A DNA stretch of 64,000 nucleotides, from contig JAUJNO010000001.1 of assembly GCA_030448125.1 (NCBI GenBank), forward strand, positions 175,745-239,744. The letters are read 5' to 3'. Source of the stretch: Rubrobacteraceae bacterium (GTDB lineage: Bacteria; Actinomycetota; Rubrobacteria; Rubrobacterales; Rubrobacteraceae). A program made the translations under genes and the position numbers. Positions 42,590 to 50,453 of the stretch are shown here, piece after piece (positions within the stretch are counted from its first letter, which is position 1; every line of letters starts with the position of its first letter). A model generated the notes under the pieces. It had not been told where the DNA came from and did no database searches. It saw only the letters and a program-made list of their open reading frames with translations.

Positions 42590-42728
42590 GCTTTCACTAC
42601 GTGAAAGCAGCCGAAGAGCGAGGCGAATCTCTCGCTTCGGGTGGAGTGTCTTAAAGGATGGCGGGTCGGCGCTCAGTGACGTGAAAGCAGCCGAAGAGCG
42701 ACGAAGCGCAGCAGCTGTGCCGACCCGC
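42590..42728. repeat. Two 23-bp direct repeats and an inverted repeat
   Basis: The 23-mer ACGTGAAAGCAGCCGAAGAGCGA occurs at 42599-42621 and 42679-42701. The first copy forms a hairpin with the preceding GCTTTCAC. The second copy is enclosed by GCGGGTCGGC (42661-42670) and GCCGACCCGC (42719-42728). No coding sequence fits. With the terminator and gene remnant to the left, this accounts for the 527-bp gap before the epimerase gene. Confidence 0.6.
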
Positions 42729-42855
42729 ATCGCCTATTCTACGGGAGAAAATGGGTCCCTGGATCATCCCGGAGGCTCCTTCGAGGAAAAACTGTAAAAA
42801 ATACGTAAATTTGTAGTCTCGTCCACATAAAATTATGTAGACGAGCGGCGGATGG

Positions 42856-43908
42856 CTAGAAGAAACGCTTGAGCAGGCCGATCGCGCCCTGCTTCCACGG
42901 CACCCGGTGCGAGACTCCGGAGGCGTTTTCGAACTGCGCCCGGTTCTCGATGTACCACTGGAAGTTCCTCAGAAGCGCGTCCTTGTTGGAGTACTTCGGC
43001 CTGAAATCGAGCTGCCGCTCGGCCTTCTCGATGGAGACGAACGAGTCTTTGGAGGCAGTCTCGTAGACCCACTTGTAGAGCGGCGAGAGCCTCAGCCTAT
43101 CGAGGACCCTGAGGCCCCAGATCGCCGGTGCCGCCGGGAAGCCGACGATCTTCTTGCCGTGCCCGGCGTAGTCTAGGACGGCCTGGTAGTCCTCCTTCAT
43201 CGTCGTAAACTCCGCGGCGCCGATGTTGAACGTATCGTTGACCTGGGTCTCGGGGAGTGCCAGCGTCAGGTAGATCGCCTCGCACAGGTCCTCGACGTCG
43301 AGGAGCTGGTAGCGGTTCCCGCCGCTCCCGATCATGGGGAAGTTGTGCCCGTGGAGAGCCCAGTCGTAGAGGAGCGCGAAGACCCCGAGCCGCTCGGGAC
43401 CTACGAAGGACTTGGGCCGGATTATCGGCACGACCATACCCCTGGCGCGGTACTCGAGGCAGATCATCTCGGCCTGTATCTTTGCCTGCCCGTACGGCCC
43501 CACGCCCTCCAACTTGTCCGTCTCGTACAGGGGGTGATGGTCCGGTATCCCGTACACCGCCGTCGAAGAGACATGCACGACCCTCTCCACCCCGTGCCGC
43601 CGGGCCGCTTCGAGGACGTTGCGCGTCCCCTCGACGTCCGTGGTGTAGATGTCCTCCGGGGAGTAGAGCGGCAGGGCGGCCGCGGTGTGGACGACGAAGT
43701 CCACGCCCTCCATCGCCCTATCCAGGAGCGCCTTATCGCGGATGTCGCCCTTTATGGTCTCGACCTCGCTTCTCTCCGGGTAGTCGAACTCCTCGACGTC
43801 CAGGGAGGCGAGCGCGTATCCCTTCGCCATGAGGTGCCGGACCAGGTTTATCCCCAGAAATCCGGCCCCGCCCGTGATCAAAACCTTCTGTCGCTCAGTG
43901 GATTCCAT
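42856..43908 (-). CDS. NAD-dependent epimerase/dehydratase family protein
   Basis: This is an extended short-chain dehydrogenase of 350 residues. The NAD loop is VLITGGAGFLGINLVRHL, the serine/tyrosine/lysine active site is HVSSTAVYG with the triad tyrosine in GPYGQAKIQAE, and the IRPKSFVGPERL segment fits the sugar-epimerase/3-beta-hydroxysteroid-like subfamily. The ATG is preceded by AAGGAG, and an extended -10 promoter lies 50 bp upstream. Substrate (sugar nucleotide or lipid) cannot be determined, and the C-terminal 60 residues differ from GalE. Confidence 0.85.
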   Translation of the reverse strand: MESTERQKVLITGGAGFLGINLVRHLMAKGYALASLDVEEFDYPERSEVETIKGDIRDKALLDRAMEGVDFVVHTAAALPLYSPEDIYTTDVEGTRNVLEAARRHGVERVVHVSSTAVYGIPDHHPLYETDKLEGVGPYGQAKIQAEMICLEYRARGMVVPIIRPKSFVGPERLGVFALLYDWALHGHNFPMIGSGGNRYQLLDVEDLCEAIYLTLALPETQVNDTFNIGAAEFTTMKEDYQAVLDYAGHGKKIVGFPAAPAIWGLRVLDRLRLSPLYKWVYETASKDSFVSIEKAERQLDFRPKYSNKDALLRNFQWYIENRAQFENASGVSHRVPWKQGAIGLLKRFF

Positions 43909-43961
43909 CGAAGAGGCGTCTCCTTCTGTGTGTTAGTTCCACGCCATCGCGCAAAGGCCGG

Positions 43962-43970
43962 ATTCTAGCA
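43962..43970 (-). promoter_or_regulatory. Extended -10 promoter of the epimerase gene
   Basis: On the minus strand TGCTAGAAT lies about 55 bp upstream of the ATG at 43908. No clear -35 box is visible, as is usual for extended -10 promoters. Confidence 0.5.
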
Positions 43971-44327
43971 TGCTAGGCACGCCGCTCGTGAGACTTCGAT
44001 CTCCTCGAGGAGCGTCTTCGCTCGCCGTTGCGGAGAAGCGGAACCTACGAGCTACCCGCACGGCCGGCACGAGTATTCCAGTTTAAGGACACTCGCGGGT
44101 AAGAGGACTGCCTGCCTGCCCTACTTCGTACCTCCGTACGCCACCTTTCCCTCGACCCCAATTATGCATCAGGTAAGATGCCGGGCGCTCGCCGGACCCT
44201 CGAACGGCGCCGCAAAACCCGGACGCTCCCGGACTCAACCGGTGCCACGAAAGGCACACACACTTTAAAAAACCTTAAAAAATTACCTAAAAGGCGAAAA
44301 ACCATACACAAAACAGTATCCCAGGCC
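43971..44327. other. Non-coding gap before the poly-aspartate gene
   Basis: This stretch has no convincing gene. It becomes AT-rich from about 44255 (AAAAAACCTTAAAAAATTACC), which may be an upstream activating or bent-DNA region for the promoter at 44328. Confidence 0.4.
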
Positions 44328-44357
44328 TTTACAAACGTAACCAAGTAAGGCTACTAT
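44328..44357 (+). promoter_or_regulatory. Promoter of the poly-aspartate protein gene
   Basis: TTTACA and TACTAT are separated by 18 bp, and the start codon is 40 bp downstream. It is the best sigma-70-type promoter in this part of the window, with an A/T-rich tract upstream. Confidence 0.55.
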
Positions 44358-44396
44358 TTAGCACGTTAGATAAAACGATCACCTGGAGGGAGATCA

Positions 44397-44837
44397 ATGA
44401 AGAGTTGGAAGATGCGTCTTGGGCTTGTGTTCACCATGCTGGCGATGGTACTCGTGGTTTCGGTACCGGCGATGGCGGACCACGAGGACGATTCCGATGA
44501 TGTCGAAGATTTCTTCGGCGAAGGGGAATTCGTGGTGGGGCTCGAACTCGAAGTCGAAGACTGCGATATCGTCGACGAAGACGGCGACGGAGTGGACGAT
44601 GAGGAGATCTTCAACGGCTTGGACGATGACGGCGACCTCTCTATAGATGAGGACCTTGAACTCAGGTGCGACGTTGAGGTAGACACGGTCGAGGCAGACG
44701 ATTTCGGCTTCGGTGCGTTCGACTTCGGTGCGTTCGACTTCGAGGACGACGACGACGACGACGATGATGATGATGACGATGATGATGATGACGACGATGA
44801 TGATGATGACGACGATGATGATGACGATGACGAGTAG
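44397..44837 (+). CDS. Secreted acidic protein with a 29-residue poly-aspartate tail
   Basis: The ATG follows GGAGGGAGATCA. A signal peptide (MKSWKMRLGLVFTMLAM ... VPAMAD) leads to an extremely acidic mature part. Two calcium-loop-like segments, DEDGDGVDDEEIFNG and DDDGDLSIDEDLE, occur at about residues 61-91, together with two cysteines. The repeat FGAFDFGAFDFE precedes residues 117-145, which are 29 consecutive aspartates, then a final Glu. The tail is encoded by 13 GAC and 16 GAT codons. It probably binds calcium or other cations outside the cell. It shares its style with the protein at 45151. Confidence 0.8.
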   Translation: MKSWKMRLGLVFTMLAMVLVVSVPAMADHEDDSDDVEDFFGEGEFVVGLELEVEDCDIVDEDGDGVDDEEIFNGLDDDGDLSIDEDLELRCDVEVDTVEADDFGFGAFDFGAFDFEDDDDDDDDDDDDDDDDDDDDDDDDDDDDDE

Positions 44838-44906
44838 GAGAGCGACAGCTTCATCTTCGGGTAGGAGTAACATCTCTTAGTACTCTTCTTCCGAACGCTA
44901 GTAAAT

Positions 44907-44944
44907 AGAGGACGGGGTCCCTTCCAAGGGGCCCCGTCCTCTTT
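44907..44944 (+). terminator. Intrinsic terminator of the poly-aspartate gene
   Basis: AGAGGACGGGGTCC pairs with GGCCCCGTCCTCT (one small mismatch or bulge), followed by TTT. The rest of the gap 44838-45150 contains the upstream region of the next gene (GTTAATAAAG at 45057-45066 may be its -10 region) and no other gene. Confidence 0.7.
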
Positions 44945-45150
44945 GCCAGGGGCCTAATCTCGAGAACGCGCGAAGGCACTCTTGGCCTTCGACTTGCAAA
45001 GACGGCGAGACTATCCAGGCCCGCCGAAGTAGATCAAGATAAGTTTCGCTAAACCTTGTTAATAAAGCGTGAGTGGGTATTCCCCCTTCACAAACCACCG
45101 GATATGGTCTCAGTAGCAGTGAAAAGCGGTTACCTTGAGGAGGTAGATCG

Positions 45151-45519
45151 ATGGTTTGGAAGGCACGTCTATTCATGGGGCTTATGTTGTCATTAATGCT
45201 CCTCGCCATTGCGGGACCGGCGATGGCTGATGACAACAACCGCCAAGAGCGTCGTGAAGAGCGTCAGGAGTTTCGCGAGGAATTTCGCGAGGACTTTTTT
45301 GTTTTTGACCACGACAACGATTTTGATGACTGCTGCGACGACGACTTCGAACTCGACGAGGAAGTGTTTTTCGTCAGCGACTTCGACTTCTTCGTCCCAC
45401 ATCTCTTCCTTATCGAAGAGATCGACATCGACTGCGACGGGATCGACGACGACCTCGATGGGTTGTTCGACGAGGGTGCCGACTGCGAGGTAGAGATCGA
45501 GTTTTTCGACTTTGATTGA
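45151..45519 (+). CDS. Secreted acidic Asp/Phe-rich protein
   Basis: GAGGAGG precedes the ATG. A signal peptide (MVWKARLFMGLMLSLMLL ... AGPAMADD) is followed by a short basic/acidic coiled region (RQERREERQEFREEFRED). Phe/Asp-rich stretches come next (FFVFDHDNDFDDCCDDDFEL), then a calcium-loop-like segment DCDGIDDDLDGLFDEGADCE with four to five cysteines in total. It resembles the poly-aspartate protein in signal peptide, acidic loops and gene setting, though it lacks the Asp tail. A strong terminator follows. Function unknown; calcium or cation binding is inference. Confidence 0.75.
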   Translation: MVWKARLFMGLMLSLMLLAIAGPAMADDNNRQERREERQEFREEFREDFFVFDHDNDFDDCCDDDFELDEEVFFVSDFDFFVPHLFLIEEIDIDCDGIDDDLDGLFDEGADCEVEIEFFDFD

Positions 45520-45583
45520 TCTCGACTAGAACGACGGCGAGAGAGAGTAGCAGAGCCTCTTTCTCCGAATCCTCCGAATCGAA

Positions 45584-45622
45584 GAACGGGGTTCCCGCTA
45601 AAGGGAACCCCGTTCTCTTTTT
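45584..45622 (+). terminator. Strong intrinsic terminator
   Basis: AGAACGGGGTTCCC and GGGAACCCCGTTCT form a perfect stem with a six-base loop, and CTCTTTTT follows. It ends the secreted acidic protein gene and lies just beside the dapE stop on the other strand. Confidence 0.85.
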
Positions 45623-45623
45623 G

Positions 45624-46718
45624 CTAAGATCCTGCCTCCAAGAACACGCGAAAGCGTTCGTAGCTTTCGAGGAGGAGCGGCAGTTCCGCGAACTCGTTTT
45701 TCTGATGGGCCTGGCTCGTGAGGCCGGGGCCGAAGTTGGCGGCGGCGACGCCGTGTTGGGCGAAGCGGGCGACGTCCGTCCAGGCCTGCTTCGGGCGTAC
45801 TTCCAGTCCACCGGAGACGAAGCTTTGCAGAAGGGCGTGATCCAGGTCGACCGACCCGCTCGGGGCGAAGTCCGCTATCTCGTACCGCGCCCTGCCCCCG
45901 GCCTCTTTTAGCAGCCCGTCGAAGACGCGTTCTACGTGGTCGCGGCCCCGCCCGGGGGGAAAGCGGTGGTTCACGTTGATCCAGAACTCGTCCGGCACGA
46001 CGTTCTTGGCCCGCCCGCCCCGCGCCATCGTCGGCGAGAGGACCTCGTAGAAAGAGAGTCCGTCGACCACGACCTCCTCCGCTGCCCGCTCGTGTAGATC
46101 GGCGAGGAACCGTCCGGCGGCTGTGAGGGCGTTCTCCCCTTGCCAGGGCCGGGCGGAGTGGGCCGGTCTGCCCTCGAAGGTGACCTCGACCTGCGCCGTG
46201 CCGACGCACCCGACCTCCAGGGCGTTCTCCGTCGGCTCCAGGATGAAGGCGAGCTCCGCGTCCACGACCCATGGACACTCCTCGAAGACCGTCTCCAGGC
46301 CGTTCTCGGTGTACGGCCCCTCCTCCCGCTCGTAGAACACGAAGGTAGGCTCCGCCCGGGACTCCTCCCACCCGAAGCCTTCCAGGAGCGCGAGCATCAC
46401 GGCGTCGCCGGCCTTCATGTCCGAGGATCCCCGGCCATAGGCGCGGTCCCCCTCGATCCGCACCGGCAGGCCTCCTACCGGCTCCGGTACGGTGTCGAGG
46501 TGGCCGGCGAAGACCAGCCGCTCCCGCGAGACGTCCGTCGAGACTCGGCTGACGACGAGGTTGTTCGACACGCGCTCGACGCGCCAGCCGGGGAGCTTGC
46601 CCAGGCGTGCTTCGAGGTCGTCGCAGAGACCCCTCTCCTCGCCGGTCACGCTCGGGCGTTCCAGGAAGAAGAGCAGCGCTTCGAGAAGCCTCTCCCCCGG
46701 TTCGAGGGTCCCCCTCAC
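45624..46718 (-). CDS. dapE: Succinyl-diaminopimelate desuccinylase
   Basis: DapE removes succinate from N-succinyl-LL-DAP in the route to meso-DAP and lysine. It is a dizinc M20 amidohydrolase: FAGHLDTVPE carries the first metal histidine, YGRGSSDMKAGDAV the bridging aspartate, FYEREEGPYTENG the catalytic Glu pair, and QAHQKNEFAEL a late histidine ligand. The 364 residues match the actinobacterial type. The GTG start overlaps the dapD stop by four bases. Confidence 0.92.
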   Translation of the reverse strand: MRGTLEPGERLLEALLFFLERPSVTGEERGLCDDLEARLGKLPGWRVERVSNNLVVSRVSTDVSRERLVFAGHLDTVPEPVGGLPVRIEGDRAYGRGSSDMKAGDAVMLALLEGFGWEESRAEPTFVFYEREEGPYTENGLETVFEECPWVVDAELAFILEPTENALEVGCVGTAQVEVTFEGRPAHSARPWQGENALTAAGRFLADLHERAAEEVVVDGLSFYEVLSPTMARGGRAKNVVPDEFWINVNHRFPPGRGRDHVERVFDGLLKEAGGRARYEIADFAPSGSVDLDHALLQSFVSGGLEVRPKQAWTDVARFAQHGVAAANFGPGLTSQAHQKNEFAELPLLLESYERFRVFLEAGS

Positions 46719-47521
46719 ACGCTCACCCCGAACTGCCGCAGCGCCTCGTTCAGGGAGGTCTTCTGGTCGGTCGATTCGCGGCGCTGGCCTATTATCAGGG
46801 CGGTCTGGAGCTGGTAGGAGCCGGCGGGGAACTCTTTGGTGCGGGTCCCGGCGACGACGACCGAGCGGGCGGGGACGCGGCCACGGTGGACGACCTCCTC
46901 CGCGCCGGTGACGTCGATGATCTGGGTGGAGGCCGTGAGGACCACGTTTGCCCCGAGGACCGCCTCCTCCTCGATCCGCATGCCCTCGACGACTATGGCG
47001 CGCGAGCCGACGAACACCCCGTCTTCTATAACGACCGGCATCGCGCCCGGCGGCTCCAGGACGCCGCCGATACCGACGCCGCCGGCGAGGTGGACGTTGC
47101 GCCCGATCTGGGCTCCCGAGCCGACCGTCGCCCAGGTGTCCACCATCGTCCCGCTCCCCACGTACGCCCCGATGTTCACGTAGCCCGGCATCACGACGAC
47201 GCCCGGCTCGACGAAGGCGCCGTAGCGGACCGTGCCCGGCGGGACTACGCGCACCCCGGCCGCGGACAGGTTCTTCTTCGTCGGGATCTTATCGTGGTAC
47301 TCGAACGGCCCCGCGTAGATGGTCTGCATCTCCGCGACGGTGAAGTACAGGGAGATCGCCTTCATCACCCACGCGTTGGAGCGCCACTCCCCGTCCTCTT
47401 TCTCAGCGACCCGTAGCTCCCCCGAGTCCAGCGCGGCGATGGTGTTGCTCACCGCACGGCGGTACTCCTCCTGCTTTAGCAGCTCCCGATTATCGAACGC
47501 GGCTTCTATCTGCTCCTTCAT
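46715..47521 (-). CDS. dapD: Tetrahydrodipicolinate N-succinyltransferase
   Basis: DapD succinylates tetrahydrodipicolinate. It is a left-handed beta-helix acyltransferase with hexapeptide repeats (VVVMPGYVNIGAYVGSGTMV, then VGSGAQIGRNVHLAGGVGIG) and the usual N-terminal helical domain. The length of 268 residues fits the DapD_1 type found in proteobacteria and in some actinobacteria. It lies between dapE and dapC on the minus strand, so the operon probably runs dapC, dapD, dapE. Confidence 0.93.
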   Translation of the reverse strand: MKEQIEAAFDNRELLKQEEYRRAVSNTIAALDSGELRVAEKEDGEWRSNAWVMKAISLYFTVAEMQTIYAGPFEYHDKIPTKKNLSAAGVRVVPPGTVRYGAFVEPGVVVMPGYVNIGAYVGSGTMVDTWATVGSGAQIGRNVHLAGGVGIGGVLEPPGAMPVVIEDGVFVGSRAIVVEGMRIEEEAVLGANVVLTASTQIIDVTGAEEVVHRGRVPARSVVVAGTRTKEFPAGSYQLQTALIIGQRRESTDQKTSLNEALRQFGVSV

Positions 47522-47637
47522 AGCGCTCCCTCCGGTGTAGAAGAGCTTGGCGTCAGATCGTGCGCCAGTTTAGCAGGAGGTCGCGTTGGAGCTGTTCGGA
47601 GCGAGAGCTCGTCGACGCGCGCTCTTGACTTCGGGCG

Positions 47638-48828
47638 TTAGCGGGCCAAGCCCTCCCATCGCGCTATCGCCTCTTTGCACTCCTCCAGTTTCGGTACGAG
47701 CGCAACGCGGAAGTAACCCTCGCCGCCGGGGCCGAACGAGGAGCCAGGCGCCACTAGTATTCCCTCTTCGAGGAGCCGCAGGGCGTAGGCCTCGTCGTCG
47801 CTGCCGTATTCGTCCGGCGTCTCGGCCCAGAGGTAGAGGCTCGCGTTGGTGGAGGTCCATCGGAGGCCTGCCCGCTCGAAGAAGTCCACGAACAGAGCGC
47901 GCTTCTCGGCGAAGATGCGGTTGCGCTCCTCGACATGGGCGTCGTCGCTCCAGGCGGCGGTCGCGGCCGCCTGCACGAAGCCGGGGCTCGCGACGCCGAT
48001 AGAGGGCCTGAGCTTTTTGAGGGCGGTTATGAGCTCGGGGTCGCCGGCGATCATCGCGGAGCGGTAGCCGGTCATGCCGCTGCGTTTGCTCAGGGAGACG
48101 AAGGCCAGGGTGCGTTCTCTCGTTACTTCGAGGATCGAGGGTGGAGGGTCGCCGGAGTAGACGTCGTTGTAGCACTCGTCCGAGAAGAGCAGGACGTCGT
48201 GCTCGCGGCAGAAGCCCGCGACCTCTTCGAGGTAGGTGTGGGTGGCGGTCGCGCCGGTGGGATTGTGAGGGTAGTTGATCCATAACGCGCGCGTCTTCGC
48301 GGGGTCCAGAGCTCCGGTGGGCAAGAGAAAGCCGTCCTCTTTGCGGAGCTTGACCGGCAGGGTCTCCCCGCCGGCGAAGAGGGTGCCGCGCTCGTAGACG
48401 GGGTAGCCCGGAGTCCCGTAGGCGACGCCGCGCCGCTCGTGGATTGGGTGTACGAAGGCGAGTGGCGCGTGGAAGATGGCCTCCTTGGAGCCCGCGGCGG
48501 GCAGGACCTCCGTGTCGGGGTCGAGCACGACGCCGTGGCGACGGCGCATGAAGCCGACGAAAGCTTCGCGCAGCTCCCTCGTACCGGCGGCGCTCGGGTA
48601 CCGGCTGGTCTCGGGAACGCCGGCTATGAGGGCCTGCCGGACCCTCACGTCCGTCGGCTCGCGGGGGTCTCCGGTGCCGAAATCAAAGAGCTTCGCGCCC
48701 TTCTCTTCGAGTTCCCGGCGGCGCTCGTCCATGCGGGCCAGGGGGTAGGCGGGGAGCCGCGCGAGCACGGGGTTCAGGAGGAGGCGGGGCGGCTTCTTCG
48801 GGGTTGGCTGTTCGCTTGGTATCTTCAT
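47638..48828 (-). CDS. dapC: N-succinyldiaminopimelate aminotransferase (class I/II)
   Basis: This is a PLP class I/II aminotransferase of 396 residues. The PLP lysine is in FVSLSKRSGMTGYR, and the aspartate of the PLP pyridine nitrogen is in LLFSDECYNDVY. N-terminal GTGDPREPTD and YPHNPTGATATH are normal for this class. The operon with dapD and dapE identifies it as DapC, which makes N-succinyl-LL-DAP. The gap to dapD is 116 bp, so it may be transcribed together with it. lysA is divergent, 133 bp upstream. Confidence 0.88.
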   Translation of the reverse strand: MKIPSEQPTPKKPPRLLLNPVLARLPAYPLARMDERRRELEEKGAKLFDFGTGDPREPTDVRVRQALIAGVPETSRYPSAAGTRELREAFVGFMRRRHGVVLDPDTEVLPAAGSKEAIFHAPLAFVHPIHERRGVAYGTPGYPVYERGTLFAGGETLPVKLRKEDGFLLPTGALDPAKTRALWINYPHNPTGATATHTYLEEVAGFCREHDVLLFSDECYNDVYSGDPPPSILEVTRERTLAFVSLSKRSGMTGYRSAMIAGDPELITALKKLRPSIGVASPGFVQAAATAAWSDDAHVEERNRIFAEKRALFVDFFERAGLRWTSTNASLYLWAETPDEYGSDDEAYALRLLEEGILVAPGSSFGPGGEGYFRVALVPKLEECKEAIARWEGLAR

Positions 48829-48961
48829 TCTTTCGGCGTCTGGTTTCGGCGGGGAGTATATTCCTCCTCGAGGGCCAAAGGCGTCTCGCGGGGTTTTGGA
48901 TCCCGGGGGCTGGATAATATACCATGCAGCGGGGACAAAAGGACAAAGAGGAGGTTTCGTT

Positions 48962-50224
48962 TTGGACGACTCTTACTACTACGGAGAGGATGGTCTCCGG
49001 TGCGAGGACGTCGTTCTCTCCGAGATCGCCGGGAGCGTGGGGACTCCGACTTACGTCTACAGCTATGGCGCTCTGGAGAAAGCTTACAGGGAGATCGACG
49101 AGGCATTCTCCGGCCTCGACCACATGGTCTGCTACGCGGTCAAGGCGAACAGCAACCTCTCCGTTCTGCACGCGCTCGCCTCCTTCGGGGCGGGGGCGGA
49201 CATCGTCTCGGGCGGCGAGCTGTACCGGGCGATGAAGGCCGGGTTCGACCCGAAGAAGGTCGTCTTCGCGGGGGTTGGCAAGACCGAGGACGAGCTTGTG
49301 GCGGGCCTGGGGGAGCGCATCCTGCTCTTCAACGTCGAGTCGGCCTCGGAGCTGGAACACCTCGAGCGCTTCGCCGCGCGCCACGGCAAGAGGGCGCGCG
49401 TCTCCCTGCGCGTCAACCCGGACGTGCATCCCGAGACCCACGCCCACGTCTCGACCGGCCACGGCGCCAGCAAGTTCGGCATCCCCGTCGAGGAGGCCCT
49501 GGCGCTCGCCGAGAGGGTGGGGGAGTACCGGTGTGTAGATCTCATCGGGGTACACCAGCACATCGGCAGCCAGATCACCAAGCTCGCCCCCTACGCCGAG
49601 TCGGTCGAGAAGAGCGCCCAGCTGGTCGACGAGCTCAAACACCGCGGCTTCGACATCAAATACTTCAACATCGGCGGGGGCCTGGGGATACGCTACAAGG
49701 ACGAAGAAGCACCCAGCCCCAGAGAGCTCGTCGACGCCATCCGGCCTATCTTAGAGGCTCTCGGGACGGGCGGCACGAAGATACTCTGCGAGATGGGGCG
49801 CTACATAGCCGGTAATGCCGGGGTGTTACTGACCCGTGTGATCTACCGCAAGCGGAGCGGCGGCAAGAACTTCCTCGTCGCAGACGCCGGCATGAACGAC
49901 CTCCTCCGCCCGAGCCTCTACGACGCCTACCACGAGGTGCGTCCCGTTCAGGACGGCGCGGCGGCCGTCCCCGCCGACCTCGTCGGCCCTGTCTGCGAGA
50001 GCGGCGACTACCTCGCCCGCGACCGGGACCTCCCCGACGCCGCCGAGGGGGACCTGTTGGCTCTCATGAGCGCCGGGGCCTACGGCTTCTCGATGGCCTC
50101 GAACTACAACTCCAGGCCCCGCCCCGCCGAGGTGCTGGTGAAGGGTGACCGCTGGGCCGTCGTCCGCGAACGCGAGCACCTCGCCGACCTCGTAAAGGGC
50201 GAGCTCGTACCGGCGTTTCTGTAA
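48962..50224 (+). CDS. lysA: Diaminopimelate decarboxylase
   Basis: LysA decarboxylates meso-DAP to lysine with PLP. The PLP lysine is in CYAVKANSNLSVL, and VHQHIGSQI and FNIGGGLGI are family motifs; the C-terminal GPVCESGDYLARDRDLP is the active-site Cys/Glu loop. The start is the TTG at 48962, seven bases after GAGGAGG; the frame runs further up but lacks a ribosome site. The length is 420 residues. It is divergent from dapC. Confidence 0.95.
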   Translation: MDDSYYYGEDGLRCEDVVLSEIAGSVGTPTYVYSYGALEKAYREIDEAFSGLDHMVCYAVKANSNLSVLHALASFGAGADIVSGGELYRAMKAGFDPKKVVFAGVGKTEDELVAGLGERILLFNVESASELEHLERFAARHGKRARVSLRVNPDVHPETHAHVSTGHGASKFGIPVEEALALAERVGEYRCVDLIGVHQHIGSQITKLAPYAESVEKSAQLVDELKHRGFDIKYFNIGGGLGIRYKDEEAPSPRELVDAIRPILEALGTGGTKILCEMGRYIAGNAGVLLTRVIYRKRSGGKNFLVADAGMNDLLRPSLYDAYHEVRPVQDGAAAVPADLVGPVCESGDYLARDRDLPDAAEGDLLALMSAGAYGFSMASNYNSRPRPAEVLVKGDRWAVVREREHLADLVKGELVPAFL

Positions 50225-50349
50225 ACGGCCGGCCACCGCCGGCGCGGCGGTCGCGTGGAAGCGAGAGGGTTTCTCCGGGCGGTTCTCCGCGGTGAGCGCC
50301 GGGTTAACAGGCGTTCGTCCGGGGAATAAAGCCGCCGATGCCGGGCTCT

Positions 50350-50392
50350 TGCTGAAAGCTGAATGCCGGAAGCTGACGGCTGCAAATTAAAG
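50350..50392. repeat. AGCTGA-type intergenic repeat
   Basis: TTGCTGAAAGCTGAATGCCG and GAAGCTGACGGCTGCAAATT are consecutive copies of the short word seen in other gaps. They lie between the lysA end and the HD-GYP promoter. Confidence 0.5.
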
Positions 50393-50404
50393 TTTCTCCG
50401 CTCT

Positions 50405-50432
50405 TTGGACGATAACATCCGTGTAGGATAAT
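50405..50432 (+). promoter_or_regulatory. Promoter of the HD-GYP/GGDEF operon
   Basis: TTGGAC and GATAAT are spaced by 16 bp, 21 bp ahead of the ATG at 50454, which also has GAGGGCGGG as ribosome-binding site. This is a sigma-70-type promoter. Confidence 0.6.
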
Positions 50433-50453
50433 AGCGTCGCTAAGAGGGCGGGT

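Noticed and set aside
42329..42730. N-terminal extension of dodecin
   Set aside because: Dodecins are about 70 residues; the upstream open frame is antisense to the secreted-protein fragment and the ATG at 42328 has AAAGGAG.
44366..44854. Minus-strand open frame rich in serine opposite the poly-aspartate gene
   Set aside because: It is the mirror image of the GAY repeat (reading TCN codons) and has no ribosome site or signal; the forward gene explains the sequence.
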